In this document: positions 17,368 through 26,022 of the stretch, piece after piece | Position numbering within the stretch: position 1 is the stretch's first letter | How the letters are laid out: every line of letters begins with the position of its first letter | Assembly (NCBI RefSeq): GCF_003316765.1 | Contig: NZ_NIJF01000116.1 | Location: forward strand, 1-64,000 | DNA: 64,000 bases | Source of the DNA: Bacillus sp. P14.5 | Lineage (GTDB): Bacteria > Bacillota > Bacilli > Bacillales > Bacillaceae_B | Direction: 5' to 3' | The notes under the pieces: model-generated | Seen by the model: the letters and a program-made list of their open reading frames with translations, nothing else | Database searches by the model: none | Told to the model about the DNA's origin: nothing | Translations under genes and position numbers: made by a program

Positions 17368-17583
17368 TTACACTTCGTATTCCGTGACATTTCGCTCGAT
17401 TACGCGAGCTCCCTCAGCTGCTACTAGTGAGCCGCTGCTGCTTTGGATGACATTCGTGGCGATCAATGTATCCATTACCTGCTTCACTTGATCAGTGTCG
17501 ACCGGCTCAACAGGAGCATCAATGGATACACGGGCTGTTTTTCCAAACTGGGTTTTAAATTGCAGTTCCAATGCTTTAGCCAT
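17368..17583 (-). CDS. DUF2922 family protein
   Basis: A 71-residue soluble protein starting at ATG 17583 behind AAAGGAGGGG. The opening LELQFKTQFGKTARVSIDAP and the VDTDQVKQVMDTLIATNVI segment are characteristic of DUF2922. The function is unknown. It lies between DUF1659 and YvrJ genes, 38 bp after the former. Confidence 0.9.
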   Translation of the reverse strand: MAKALELQFKTQFGKTARVSIDAPVEPVDTDQVKQVMDTLIATNVIQSSSGSLVAAEGARVIERNVTEYEV

Positions 17584-17621
17584 TATAGTTTCCCCTCCTT
17601 TCTATTAGTCTTTCAGAATCA

Positions 17622-17840
17622 TTACTCGTTGATGTCGTAGCTGTCATTCTTCTCAACCAGCAGAAGAGGTCTGGAGCTCAGCCCCGCTAGTGCTTGAGCA
17701 GCTTGAAGAATTTCGTCTGGTGTTGAAGTGTAGTTGATGTTGGCATAAGTTTTGTTAGAGTACTTTGGCTTGCCGTTCTCGTCCACTCCGTTGTCAAAGA
17801 CCATTCTCAGCTTGATACTTTTTAAATCTGAAGTTGCCAT
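17622..17840 (-). CDS. DUF1659 family protein
   Basis: A 72-residue protein; I prefer ATG 17840 (MATSDLK), 8 bp from GGAGG, over GTG 17849. The DGVDENGKPKYSNKTYANIN-like middle and TPDEILQAAQALAGL match DUF1659. It is the first gene of the cluster. The function is unknown. Confidence 0.9.
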   Translation of the reverse strand: MATSDLKSIKLRMVFDNGVDENGKPKYSNKTYANINYTSTPDEILQAAQALAGLSSRPLLLVEKNDSYDINE

Positions 17841-18528
17841 GTGTTTCACCTCCTTTCACCTTCTATGTAGAGGTGAGGGAGAGAAAAGGACACCTTGGAG
17901 TTAAAAAATTTTTCGGATCGGGAAGGCAGGTGCTTCGCTCGATTTTGTGTTTGAAAACATAATTGTTATGCAAAAGGCAGTGGCTAGGAGACAAGGATGA
18001 AATGGAAATCTATTTCTCTCTCCAGATCACCGGTTTCTTCATGCAAAAGAGACTTGTCTCCTAGGCATGTTTCTTTCTTGTATCTTGTAATATCAACTGA
18101 GGGAGAATGGGAAAGGGAATCTGTATCTCCGCTTAACGTTAATCTTTGTTAAAAAGAGACCATTTCAAGCTCTTCTTTCTATATAAAAAATGAGAAAATC
18201 TGTTAGATGCGGGTTTGGGTCATTACTTGGAACAGGAGTTTTGGAATGAATGGAAGAGAAGGAGGGAGCAGAATTATGCTGAGATGCAATCAAATGGCAG
18301 GACTGAAAGGAATTGAAACAAAGGAAACTAAGGGTAAAAGACTATTTAGGATTTTGAAGGGTATCAGAAGTCGAGGTTATGAAAGAAAAACGGGAGAACG
18401 GGTGAAGAACAGGAGATGAACTAGGGGGAAACAAGGCGTGTACAAAAAGAAGAATGTAATAAGAAAGGGAAAGAAGGAAATAAAAAGAGGGTGCGTGGGA
18501 AGGAGCGAGCCCTCTTGGGGACATAGAT
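17841..18528. other. Intergenic stretch without a supported gene
   Basis: I see no gene with a ribosome binding site. Near 18046-18076, GCAAAAGAGACTTGTCTCC and CATGTTTCTTTC resemble the hairpin half of the 50-bp repeat at 7476. An open plus-strand frame at 18207-18419 looks like chance purine-rich sequence. Confidence 0.5.
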
Positions 18529-18714
18529 TCACACCCCCACACTGTTTTCCAGTATAGCTTTGTCTTTTGTTATGAAGATATACAATTCATCCAATGTCAA
18601 AGTGACGAAGTTGTTTTCCTTCAAGTAGGTCATTTGTTCTTGAAAATTGTTCTGTGGTAATTCGCCATCAAGGTATTGGTCCTGGGGTATATCCTGCTCC
18701 TTAAAAATGCGGAA
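18529..18714 (-). pseudogene. Remnant of a polysaccharide deacetylase-type gene
   Basis: A minus-strand frame of about 60 codons with no start. It contains NNFQEQMTYLKENNFVTLT then LDELYIFI, which closely resembles the segment before the catalytic NodB-type motif in PgaB/IcaB-like polysaccharide deacetylases. The frame ends at 18529 just where the TFDDG motif would be expected, so both ends of the gene are missing. Confidence 0.6.
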
Positions 18715-18746
18715 AAAAAGCCTCCACGACAGCTATCCTGGAGGCA
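18713..18746 (-). terminator. Terminator downstream of the anti-sigma gene
   Basis: GCCTCC (18720) and GGAGGC (18740) bound a stem-loop, with seven A residues at 18713-18719 giving a T tract on the minus strand. Confidence 0.85.
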
Positions 18747-18823
18747 TTCCTTCTTTCTTAATTTTAGCGTTATCGTTATGGACAATGACTTAAAGTTGCT
18801 ATTCCTTCAGGAAAAGTAATTTC

Positions 18824-20209
18824 TTAATACTCTCCATACGCTTTACTTTCCCAAATAATTTCTGAGTCCTCAGGTGTCCCATATAAGAACGCTGTTGCGG
18901 GAACTTCAACCCTTATTGTAAAGTCATATTGTCCCTCTGCCCAGATTGTCGTATTCCTTTTCAGAAATGATTCAGAATTGTTAGCTACGTCGGTAAATTC
19001 CTTAATAAACTCTTGTCCTGCTGCTTTGCCGTCTGTGGAGGTCATGCCGTCTTTCATTGTCACAACAAAGTACAGGTGTCCATCTTCTCCAGTGAAAATT
19101 ATGTCTTGAATTTTATTGTTGTTTTTTATCACCCTATCTTGGGCTTGATCGAAAAGGTTTTGGTCAATTACTCCCCGTTCTTGCTGATCACGAAGGTCCT
19201 GTCTATCTGTATAATCTTCGGGAATGGATATATCAATATGCAATTCAGGCAGGCCATCATTCTTTCTTAATTCCTTAAGTGTGAATGTGGAGAGCATATC
19301 TTCTCCCAGGTACTCTTCTTTCTCGAGCACTACTCCAGAATCATATTCAATTTTAATAAGTCCTCTTTCATACAAGAATACTTTTGGATCTGTTTTAACT
19401 AACTCGAGTGTAACCCAATTTTCTTTAAGGTTTTGATCGACTACAGTCCATGAATATCCATTGAACTCCATATCATGCAAGTGGTAAACGGGAGTTCCTG
19501 TGTATAATGGCCTGTTTTTAACCCATTCCTCTGCAGTGGTTGATGCTGGTTCTTGATCAAAGGTTTTATGCTGATGATCAAGAAAAATAATTTCAGTATT
19601 TGTAGTAATATATGAATGATCTGTTGTCAAAGCATCGTTCTCATAGGTTTTTTGACTTTCCTTTATGATAAAGCCTTCTTCTTCAAATTTCGAGGAAATT
19701 TCTACTTCCGTTTTACTGCTTAAAGACATTGAACTTTCATATTTCAAATGCAGTTTTTGAACAGCCTCTCGCTGATCTTTGTATAAGTCATGGAAATACG
19801 CCTTCCATTCCTCTTCAGTTTTGTCTACATGAGCAGGGTCTGTGCTTTCATCATCCGAAACTGGTTCCACACGCTGGTGAGGAGTCAGAGGAAAGTCTGG
19901 ATCGGATAAATAGTCGTTTTGATTAACATCCAGTTGATCAGTCTCTGCTTCTTCTTCTACCTGATCGGCAGGAGAAGAGGGATCTTGGTCAAGATTGGAT
20001 GTTAAGATATAGGATAATGCCACAATGGAGAATAGAATTACTGCCACACCGGATAACCCATAATAGTAATATTTCTCTTTCTTTGTGGTTTTCGAAACTT
20101 CAGTGGCTTTTTTCATTATTTTATCTTGCTGTGATTTGAATTGATATCTGGAAAATACATCTTGATTTAACGAATCTCTGATTTCTTTCTGTTCATCCCT
20201 GTTTTTCAT
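18824..20209 (-). CDS. Probable membrane-bound anti-sigma factor of the adjacent ECF sigma
   Basis: A 461-residue single-pass membrane protein. ATG 20209 overlaps the sigma stop (ATGA) and is 9 bp from GGAGG; GTG 20215 is less well placed. The N-terminal ~50 residues are cytoplasmic and charged. A membrane helix (YGLSGVAVILFSIVALSYIL) lies at about 50-70. Next come an acidic linker and a large outside domain without a motif I can name. Position and topology fit an anti-sigma factor with a sensory domain. It lacks a recognisable zinc-binding HxxxCxxC motif. The signal is unknown. Confidence 0.7.
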   Translation of the reverse strand: MKNRDEQKEIRDSLNQDVFSRYQFKSQQDKIMKKATEVSKTTKKEKYYYYGLSGVAVILFSIVALSYILTSNLDQDPSSPADQVEEEAETDQLDVNQNDYLSDPDFPLTPHQRVEPVSDDESTDPAHVDKTEEEWKAYFHDLYKDQREAVQKLHLKYESSMSLSSKTEVEISSKFEEEGFIIKESQKTYENDALTTDHSYITTNTEIIFLDHQHKTFDQEPASTTAEEWVKNRPLYTGTPVYHLHDMEFNGYSWTVVDQNLKENWVTLELVKTDPKVFLYERGLIKIEYDSGVVLEKEEYLGEDMLSTFTLKELRKNDGLPELHIDISIPEDYTDRQDLRDQQERGVIDQNLFDQAQDRVIKNNNKIQDIIFTGEDGHLYFVVTMKDGMTSTDGKAAGQEFIKEFTDVANNSESFLKRNTTIWAEGQYDFTIRVEVPATAFLYGTPEDSEIIWESKAYGEY

Positions 20210-20763
20210 GACCACCGGCCTCCTTCTCTCAGATTTTTAAGATACTTGCGTCCCCGGTCGAGCCTTGACCTGACCGTTGAGGAATTCACAACTAATAATT
20301 TGCTTATCTCTTCTGTAGAAAGGTCTTCATAATAATACAGAACCAGTACTTCACGGTATTTCACAGGTAGAGTAAGCAAGGCTTCACCTATGGAGTTTTT
20401 TTCTTCATTTTGGAGAAGAATGGTTTCAGGTGTATCTCCATCTTGTTTTGGATTACCTTGAACAAGATGATTCCACCATTTTGTCCTCCTTTGGATTTTC
20501 CGCAGGTAATCTTTACATTCATTTGCCGTGATACTGAATAACCATGTTTTCAGCTTCGAACGATGGTCAAAAGATAAAAAGTTTTTGTAAACTTTAATGA
20601 ACACTTCTTGAGAAATATCTTCAGCTACCGACCAATCCTTTACATAAGTGTAGGCAAATTGGACAACTGCTTTTTCATTTTTTTGAATAATTTCCTCGAA
20701 ATAGTCAATGCCAATTTCTCCATTCTCGCTGTCACTGTATTCTTTTTTCAGTTTTCCCTCCAT
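20206..20763 (-). CDS. ECF-type RNA polymerase sigma factor
   Basis: A 185-residue sigma-70 family protein of the extracytoplasmic-function group. Region 2 includes QFAYTYVKDWSVAEDISQEVF and the YKNF/RSKLKTWLFSITANECKDYLR stretch. Region 4 includes LPVKYREVLVLYYYEDLSTE and a helix-turn-helix ending VRSRLDRGRKYLKNL. It is co-translated with the membrane protein that follows, a typical sigma/anti-sigma pair. Targets are unknown; I could not find a clear autoregulatory promoter by eye. Confidence 0.92.
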   Translation of the reverse strand: MEGKLKKEYSDSENGEIGIDYFEEIIQKNEKAVVQFAYTYVKDWSVAEDISQEVFIKVYKNFLSFDHRSKLKTWLFSITANECKDYLRKIQRRTKWWNHLVQGNPKQDGDTPETILLQNEEKNSIGEALLTLPVKYREVLVLYYYEDLSTEEISKLLVVNSSTVRSRLDRGRKYLKNLREGGRWS

Positions 20764-20964
20764 CTCATAACCCCTTATTATCTATTTTTGATTCTTAGAC
20801 GTTCAAAGTTTGATTTCTGTCTCAACTTAATTGCCTTTTTTGTATAGGCAGCAGAAACAATATACCGTCACTTTGAAAATTGTTAATACCATTTCACTTT
20901 TGGAGTATTTTGGATGGGACCAAGAAGGTGATGGGTGATACAAACAGTGAAATGATGGTTTTAG

Positions 20965-21141
20965 TTACCTATCATTACTCTGATTAATGTACTGTCTTCT
21001 CCTGAAAATGATCCGCCTCAAATATTCCTCTTACAGTACAATACAACAGAATTAAGAGTTGGTGTTGAATTACCAAGAGAAATGAGAAAAAACAGAACAG
21101 GAAATGAACAAGGAATCGATTGGTTTACAGGCATCAGATGA
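20965..21141 (+). pseudogene. Possible gene remnant (58 codons, no start)
   Basis: A frame encoding a plausible protein tail (QIFLLQYNTTELRVGVELP then DWFTGIR) without an in-frame start. It has no ribosome binding site. It may be the decayed end of a gene, or chance. The rest of 20764-21375 shows nothing else that I can support. Confidence 0.3.
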
Positions 21142-21375
21142 AGGATATTCCTTTATCCGTCTTTATACCCTATAAAGTGTTAATGATTGGGTTTTACTGC
21201 CGATATATCTAATGGAAAGTATAAGACCTGTAAAAGGGCGATTAACATTTGGTGCGAGAATATGATAGTTACTTCTTACTGACTTGAATTTAAATTGAAC
21301 AAGATATCCCCTTATAATCATTCAGAGTGAATTCGGACAGGAAATGATAAAGATACATAAAAAGGAGCCAATAAG

Positions 21376-22626
21376 ATGGTTGAGCAGCTTTTGATTTTAG
21401 GTGCAGCATTTGGTTTTATTAGAATAGTTTCCAGTTTAATTGCACTGATTCTCCTTATTCTTCTTGTTTTTAGAAGAAATAGATTGAAAACCTTTAAGTA
21501 TATAATCATCGTCTTTTTTCTACTGGGTATCAGTTCTTGGTGTGAAGAAAAAATTGCTAAAACACTGGTGAACCAGGAAATGATTTATGCGGTTAATGAC
21601 CTGAGGACTGAAGCCGATCCTGCCCAAGAGAATAGAGAAGCTGGTGTGGAAAAGAATGATGTTGTCATGGTAGAGCCTCCAGAGGACCGTGTAGAAGAAA
21701 ATGAAGATGCCAAACATGAAGAAGTCGAGCGCAAAGTAACAGAAGTACACATTGAACAAGAGAAAGAGACTTCCAGCTGTCCCCAAGCAGGTGGATTTGA
21801 AGTAGAAGCTATTATATCTGATTCAAGCTTTAATGATAAGCTTTCAGCAGGGTATGCAGGGGAAGTCAGCTTTGGGGTGGGTGATAGCCTTAGCGCGGTA
21901 ATCAGCCACTGGGGAGAACCTGAAGAAAGTGGAGATTACGAGCACCTTACTGATTATCACAGCTACTGTAATGTTACTTTTTTTAACTACAATGATACGA
22001 TTTATGATAGTCCTGAAAGTAATCCCGATACAATCACAGGCATTGCCTTATCTGTACAAAATGGTTCGATTCAATGGGTGAAAGAGGTATTGGGAGAGCC
22101 ATTCAGGGAATATAAATCAGAGCTGTTTCAAGGATATTATTTAGACTACTCGGTGGGAACTAACAGATTAAGTATGATTGATATTGATTTCGATAATGAA
22201 ATTGATCGTATAGAGTTATTTCATGATAGTCAGCTTCAAGATGAAACTGCAGAACAGGAAGAAGCCCAGCAGGAGGCCGATGCTATCATAAGTGATGTGC
22301 AAGAGCGCAGTAGAGAAAATGGCACAGATATAAGTGATTCAGAAACCTTGGAGTACATCCTATCGACTAAGGGGGATGTCATTGTTTATTTCTATACTCC
22401 GTTTTGTTCTCATTGTGAAAACATGGCTCCTTTATTAAACAGCGCTGCTGAAGAAGCAGGGATTCGCGTAAAGCATTTAAACCTGATGGAGGATGAAGAA
22501 GGCTGGAACCGTTTCAGCATTGATGGTATACCAACCGTCGTTTCATATAAAGAAGGAACAGAAGTCACCCGCATTGTAGGGGAAACAGATGAAGAGTCAC
22601 TTATGAACTGGTTGTCTGCCCAGTAG
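21376..22626 (+). CDS. Membrane-anchored DUF4309-thioredoxin fusion
   Basis: A 416-residue protein starting at ATG 21376 behind AAAAGGAGCC. Two N-terminal hydrophobic segments (about 5-35 and 38-55) are followed by an acidic, partly coiled linker. A DUF4309/YjgB-like domain (about 150-290) has the GVGDSLSAVISHWGEPEESG and VKEVLGEPFREY motifs. The C-terminal thioredoxin-like domain (about 325-416) has the active site CSHC in FYTPFCSHCENMAPLL and a cis-proline context (DGIPTVV). It probably acts as a thiol-disulfide or reductase-like protein at the outer membrane face. The pairing of these domains is unusual to me. Confidence 0.8.
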   Translation: MVEQLLILGAAFGFIRIVSSLIALILLILLVFRRNRLKTFKYIIIVFFLLGISSWCEEKIAKTLVNQEMIYAVNDLRTEADPAQENREAGVEKNDVVMVEPPEDRVEENEDAKHEEVERKVTEVHIEQEKETSSCPQAGGFEVEAIISDSSFNDKLSAGYAGEVSFGVGDSLSAVISHWGEPEESGDYEHLTDYHSYCNVTFFNYNDTIYDSPESNPDTITGIALSVQNGSIQWVKEVLGEPFREYKSELFQGYYLDYSVGTNRLSMIDIDFDNEIDRIELFHDSQLQDETAEQEEAQQEADAIISDVQERSRENGTDISDSETLEYILSTKGDVIVYFYTPFCSHCENMAPLLNSAAEEAGIRVKHLNLMEDEEGWNRFSIDGIPTVVSYKEGTEVTRIVGETDEESLMNWLSAQ

Positions 22627-22667
22627 TAGATTGATTTAGCGGATCGAGAGCAGTAAAAATAGAAAAT

Positions 22668-22708
22668 AAGCCGGACCTTCACGATAATGGAAGTTCCGGC
22701 TTTATTTT
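22668..22708. terminator. Bidirectional terminator
   Basis: AAGCCGGA-CTTC and GAAGTTCCGGCTT form a long stem with T tracts on both sides, between two convergent genes. Confidence 0.85.
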
Positions 22709-22754
22709 ATTTATTGTATATGAGATTCAAGAAATAGATGCATTAGCGAGTATG

Positions 22755-24269
22755 TTAAGATTCTGTGGCAGCATTTTCAGGTTGTTGGTTGATATAAATA
22801 TAATCTCCGTCATCATACATTTCAATGGTTCCATTCGGAGTTGAAATCATATCGACTCCATAATCCATCAGCCTGTCAAACACGTCATTATGAGGAGCTC
22901 CTTCACTGTTGCCCTCTCCGTATGAAAGAATTCCGAATGTAGGATTAACGGCTTCGATAAACGCTTGGGATGTACTTGTATTCAAGCCATGACTGCCAAT
23001 TTTGAGAACGTCTGCTTCTAGGTAATAGTCCTGGATTAAACGCTCTTCTGTTTCTATGCCTGAGTCACCGGTTAGAAGGTATTCTACATCTCCGTGGCTG
23101 ATCATCATGACAATGGAGGCGTCATCATTGTCTGAACTGTTCGAGCCGCTGTTTAATACTTCTATAGAAACCATAGGGTCCAATTCAATAAAATCTCCCT
23201 CTTCTGCTGTTGAAACCGGAATGCTCTTTTGCTGTACAAGAGATAAGAACTCCCGGTACGTATCTGATGAATCTGTCTTTCCATTGACTATCACTTCACT
23301 AACAGGAAACTTGTTCAGTACAGCCATCAATCCGCCAACATGGTCAGCGTCAGGGTGGGTCGCCACCATGACATCAATTTTTGTAACATCATTAGCTTGT
23401 AAGTGGCTGACCACGTCATCGCCTGAAGTCGTATTTCCTCCATCGACTAGCATGGTCATTCCATTCGGGGTTTCAACCAGTATAGAATCTCCTTGGCCTG
23501 CATTGATAAAGTCGACATGCAAGTCACCTATCTGAGCTAGTAAAAATTTATTAAGCTGACTTTCAAGCAGAGCCTTTGCATTATCGTCTTGTACTCTTTC
23601 TATTAAACTAATGACTAAATCAATTTGATTTTCAATCGGCTGGTTATTGTTGTCCAACTCAATTAATTGATCGAATGCCATCTTTGCGGATATAGCATAT
23701 ATGGTGTTATGTTTGGCGGTCTCGCCGGGTGCTTTGTATTTTGAAAGGATGGCATCTCTTGTTGATTGTCCATAAACCCGATATAGAAGAACGGCTTGTT
23801 TTCTGATTTCGCTGGATAAATTATGGTAAGCTTGTACAGTTTGATCACTGATTGGGCTATGTGCAAATGACTTATTGTAACTATTTGTTTTGTTAAGGAT
23901 TTTTTTACCAGAAGTGATGGCATCGATGTATGCCTGTGCTCTTAGGTAATGAACTTTGATATTTTGGTCGATTCGTTTTCTTAACTCGTTTCTCTTTGAA
24001 GAAGATAAAGAAGGAAGCAGTTTTTCTGCGGCAAGCATAGGCTCTTTTGTATTATTGTACAAGTTCATATCAGGATAAGTAACAGGGTTTTCAGGGAACT
24101 TCTTCTTTCTATACTCATAAGAAATTTCCCATTTAAGAGCGCCGGCCCACTGTTCAGCCTCTGTTACTAACTTTTCGGCTTTAGAGTATGTGGAAGCGGC
24201 TGCAGAGTTGACCGGTAACAGTGACAGCAAAATTATAAGAGTACTAAGGATAGCAATTAGCTTTTTCAT
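22755..24269 (-). CDS. Secreted ComEC-type metallo-beta-lactamase-fold hydrolase with SbsC-like N-domain
   Basis: A 504-residue protein from ATG 24269 behind TTGGAGGTCAAT. It has a signal peptide (about 1-26). Residues ~27-235 are helical and resemble the SbsC S-layer C-terminal-domain type (a YNxxSxEIRKQAVLLYRVYG-like stretch and KMAFDQLIEL). Residues ~245-490 form a metallo-beta-lactamase fold of the ComEC/Rec2 C-terminal class: DAGQGDS-like NAGQGDSILVETPNG, LVDGGN, the metal motif THPDADHVGG, GDSG and KIGSHG. The substrate is unknown. A role in extracellular nucleic acid or phosphodiester hydrolysis is a family-based guess. I cannot see membrane anchors after the signal peptide. Confidence 0.83.
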   Translation of the reverse strand: MKKLIAILSTLIILLSLLPVNSAAASTYSKAEKLVTEAEQWAGALKWEISYEYRKKKFPENPVTYPDMNLYNNTKEPMLAAEKLLPSLSSSKRNELRKRIDQNIKVHYLRAQAYIDAITSGKKILNKTNSYNKSFAHSPISDQTVQAYHNLSSEIRKQAVLLYRVYGQSTRDAILSKYKAPGETAKHNTIYAISAKMAFDQLIELDNNNQPIENQIDLVISLIERVQDDNAKALLESQLNKFLLAQIGDLHVDFINAGQGDSILVETPNGMTMLVDGGNTTSGDDVVSHLQANDVTKIDVMVATHPDADHVGGLMAVLNKFPVSEVIVNGKTDSSDTYREFLSLVQQKSIPVSTAEEGDFIELDPMVSIEVLNSGSNSSDNDDASIVMMISHGDVEYLLTGDSGIETEERLIQDYYLEADVLKIGSHGLNTSTSQAFIEAVNPTFGILSYGEGNSEGAPHNDVFDRLMDYGVDMISTPNGTIEMYDDGDYIYINQQPENAATES

Positions 24270-24735
24270 ATTGACCTCCAATGTTCATTCTAATTAACTA
24301 TTATTTTATCAAGTACTGAAAATATGTTCCATTAATTTCTAAAGAATTTTTCTGGATTAGGTCTATATAACTAATGAGTTATTAATATTGATTGATGACT
24401 GTTTTCCCGGTTTGAAGGCTTGCTGGGGAAGATTTCCGTAGTACTGCCTTTCTAATAAGACTTAGAAGGCAGAATGACTGGATTTTGTACTATATCTGAT
24501 TTCCAAACTTTGCAGGTTAACTAGAGGGTAATATTTGTCAGGTAATCTTCCTTTTTCTTAAAATATTCTTTTAAGCATAATTTGTTAGAATATTCAAAAT
24601 TAATATAGCTATTATACCAGGAATGATGTACTATTATCTCAGGTTAGAGCTCAACCGAAAATGTAATATAACAATGTTTTAAACTAATTAAGGTTGCTGG
24701 ATGTTTGTTTTTGTCTTGTGAAAAATTCATAGTGA
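24270..24735. other. Intergenic, AT-rich, nothing identified
   Basis: No start-plus-binding-site pair, stem or repeat convinced me here. It must contain divergent promoters for the flanking genes, but I cannot place them securely. Confidence 0.4.
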
Positions 24736-24750
24736 ATGGATGGAAGATGG

Positions 24751-25587
24751 ATGAAAAATATAGTAAAAATACTATGTTCAGTTATGCTTTTGTTTGTTGC
24801 ATTTGTGACGGTTGAGCCCAAATATGCTGAGGCATCATTTGGTTGTGAAGATACTCAGTATTCATTAAGTGACACAGGTAAAAAAGGGACCATTACGCTT
24901 GACCCTCGCGAAGGTGGATGTACCGACCCTCCAGGAACAGGCGGTGATGTAGATCCTGGCACAGGTGAAGATCCAGACCCGGGCACAGGTGAAGATCCGG
25001 GTACCCCTGTCGAGGAAGAGATATTTCTTGGTGAATTCGTGGAATATACAAATGAACTAGGGGTAACGGTAACGGAGCCTTATTCTCCTGAATTGATTAC
25101 TGAATTAGAAGCCAAATCTGAAAGTAATCAAAAAGGTGATCAACTGGACTGTATTGCTTGCGTTGGCGACTTTACGTATTACAGTTATAAAGTGTATAAC
25201 CAAGGAATTACGAAATCTTGGTCCTATCTTTCAAATCCTTACTTCATTATAAGCATTGCAAGAGGAGCGACCTACAAATCATCTATACAGAAATCTACTA
25301 CTATTTCAGCAAGCTATTCAGGCACCATTCCATCAAAGTCAGCAGTGAATCAAACTTTTGGACTTTCTGCTTCCGGCACAAAAACGATAACATTTGAAGT
25401 CAGCCTTTCCGGCCCATCAGGAAAATATAATTCAAGAGATTTCTACTACAAAAAAGGTCGACATACTTATAAAGTTAAAACGGTTAAGTCCAAAAAGAAT
25501 AAGAGCGGAAAAGTACTTTCCAGTTCTACTTATTATGGATATGTTGGAAAACCAGCTGTTAAACATTATTCTGTAGACACTTACTAA
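24751..25587 (+). CDS. Secreted protein with Pro-Gly-Thr-Gly linker, function unknown
   Basis: About 278 residues from ATG 24751; ATG 24736 is an equally open start and neither has a strong binding site. A signal peptide ends near YAEA. A cysteine pair-containing N-region is followed by tandem DPGTGED repeats (about 70-90), a typical flexible linker. A Ser/Thr/Lys-rich beta-like domain (about 130-278) contains an ACVGDF segment. I do not recognise the family. The gene directly precedes a small membrane protein and a terminator. Confidence 0.7.
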   Translation: MKNIVKILCSVMLLFVAFVTVEPKYAEASFGCEDTQYSLSDTGKKGTITLDPREGGCTDPPGTGGDVDPGTGEDPDPGTGEDPGTPVEEEIFLGEFVEYTNELGVTVTEPYSPELITELEAKSESNQKGDQLDCIACVGDFTYYSYKVYNQGITKSWSYLSNPYFIISIARGATYKSSIQKSTTISASYSGTIPSKSAVNQTFGLSASGTKTITFEVSLSGPSGKYNSRDFYYKKGRHTYKVKTVKSKKNKSGKVLSSSTYYGYVGKPAVKHYSVDTY

Positions 25588-25610
25588 AGAGTACTTGAGG
25601 AGCAAAAATC

Positions 25611-25787
25611 ATGAAGCTGAATTGGCAATCAATTTTATGTTTGGCAGTATTTCTGGTCAGTTCCGTCAGCTTACTATTTGTGCTGAGTTCAAATTTGATT
25701 GCAGAGTATTTACTAGCCTACGGAATCCCGATTTCGATCCTAGTAAGCTTTAGTTTATTATCGCTGATTTTCGCCCTGAGAAAATAA
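25611..25787 (+). CDS. Small two-helix membrane protein
   Basis: A 58-residue protein too short for usual gene calls. ATG 25611 sits 8 bp behind TTGAGGAGC and 23 bp after the previous gene. Two hydrophobic helices (about 7-28 and 36-54) are followed by the terminal Arg-Lys. The family is unknown. The terminator right after it supports it as the end of a two-gene operon. Confidence 0.7.
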   Translation: MKLNWQSILCLAVFLVSSVSLLFVLSSNLIAEYLLAYGIPISILVSFSLLSLIFALRK

Positions 25788-25794
25788 ACTAACG

Positions 25795-25822
25795 GACCCT
25801 TCTCTTATGAGGAGGGTCTTTT
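25795..25822 (+). terminator. Rho-independent terminator
   Basis: GACCCTTCTC and GAGGAGGGTC form the stem (one G-U pair), followed by TTTTA. Confidence 0.85.
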
Positions 25823-26022
25823 ATGTGCTGCTTTTTAGATTAGAAGCTTGAAATGGCGATCCTGGAAGTCGATTTTCCTTTTTGGTTTTAGTAGATGGGG
25901 ACAGAAGAGAAGACCATGCCCAAACATTTTTTTGATTATATCATAAAAGATTTCCAGCAAAACCTGTTATTTGCACTGTACTGTTAGAATTTTTTTTCAT
26001 CCTATTATTTTGCTTGAATTTT

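Noticed and set aside
18207-18419. Plus-strand 70-codon frame
   Set aside because: Purine-rich chance frame, basic low-complexity protein, no clear ribosome binding site.
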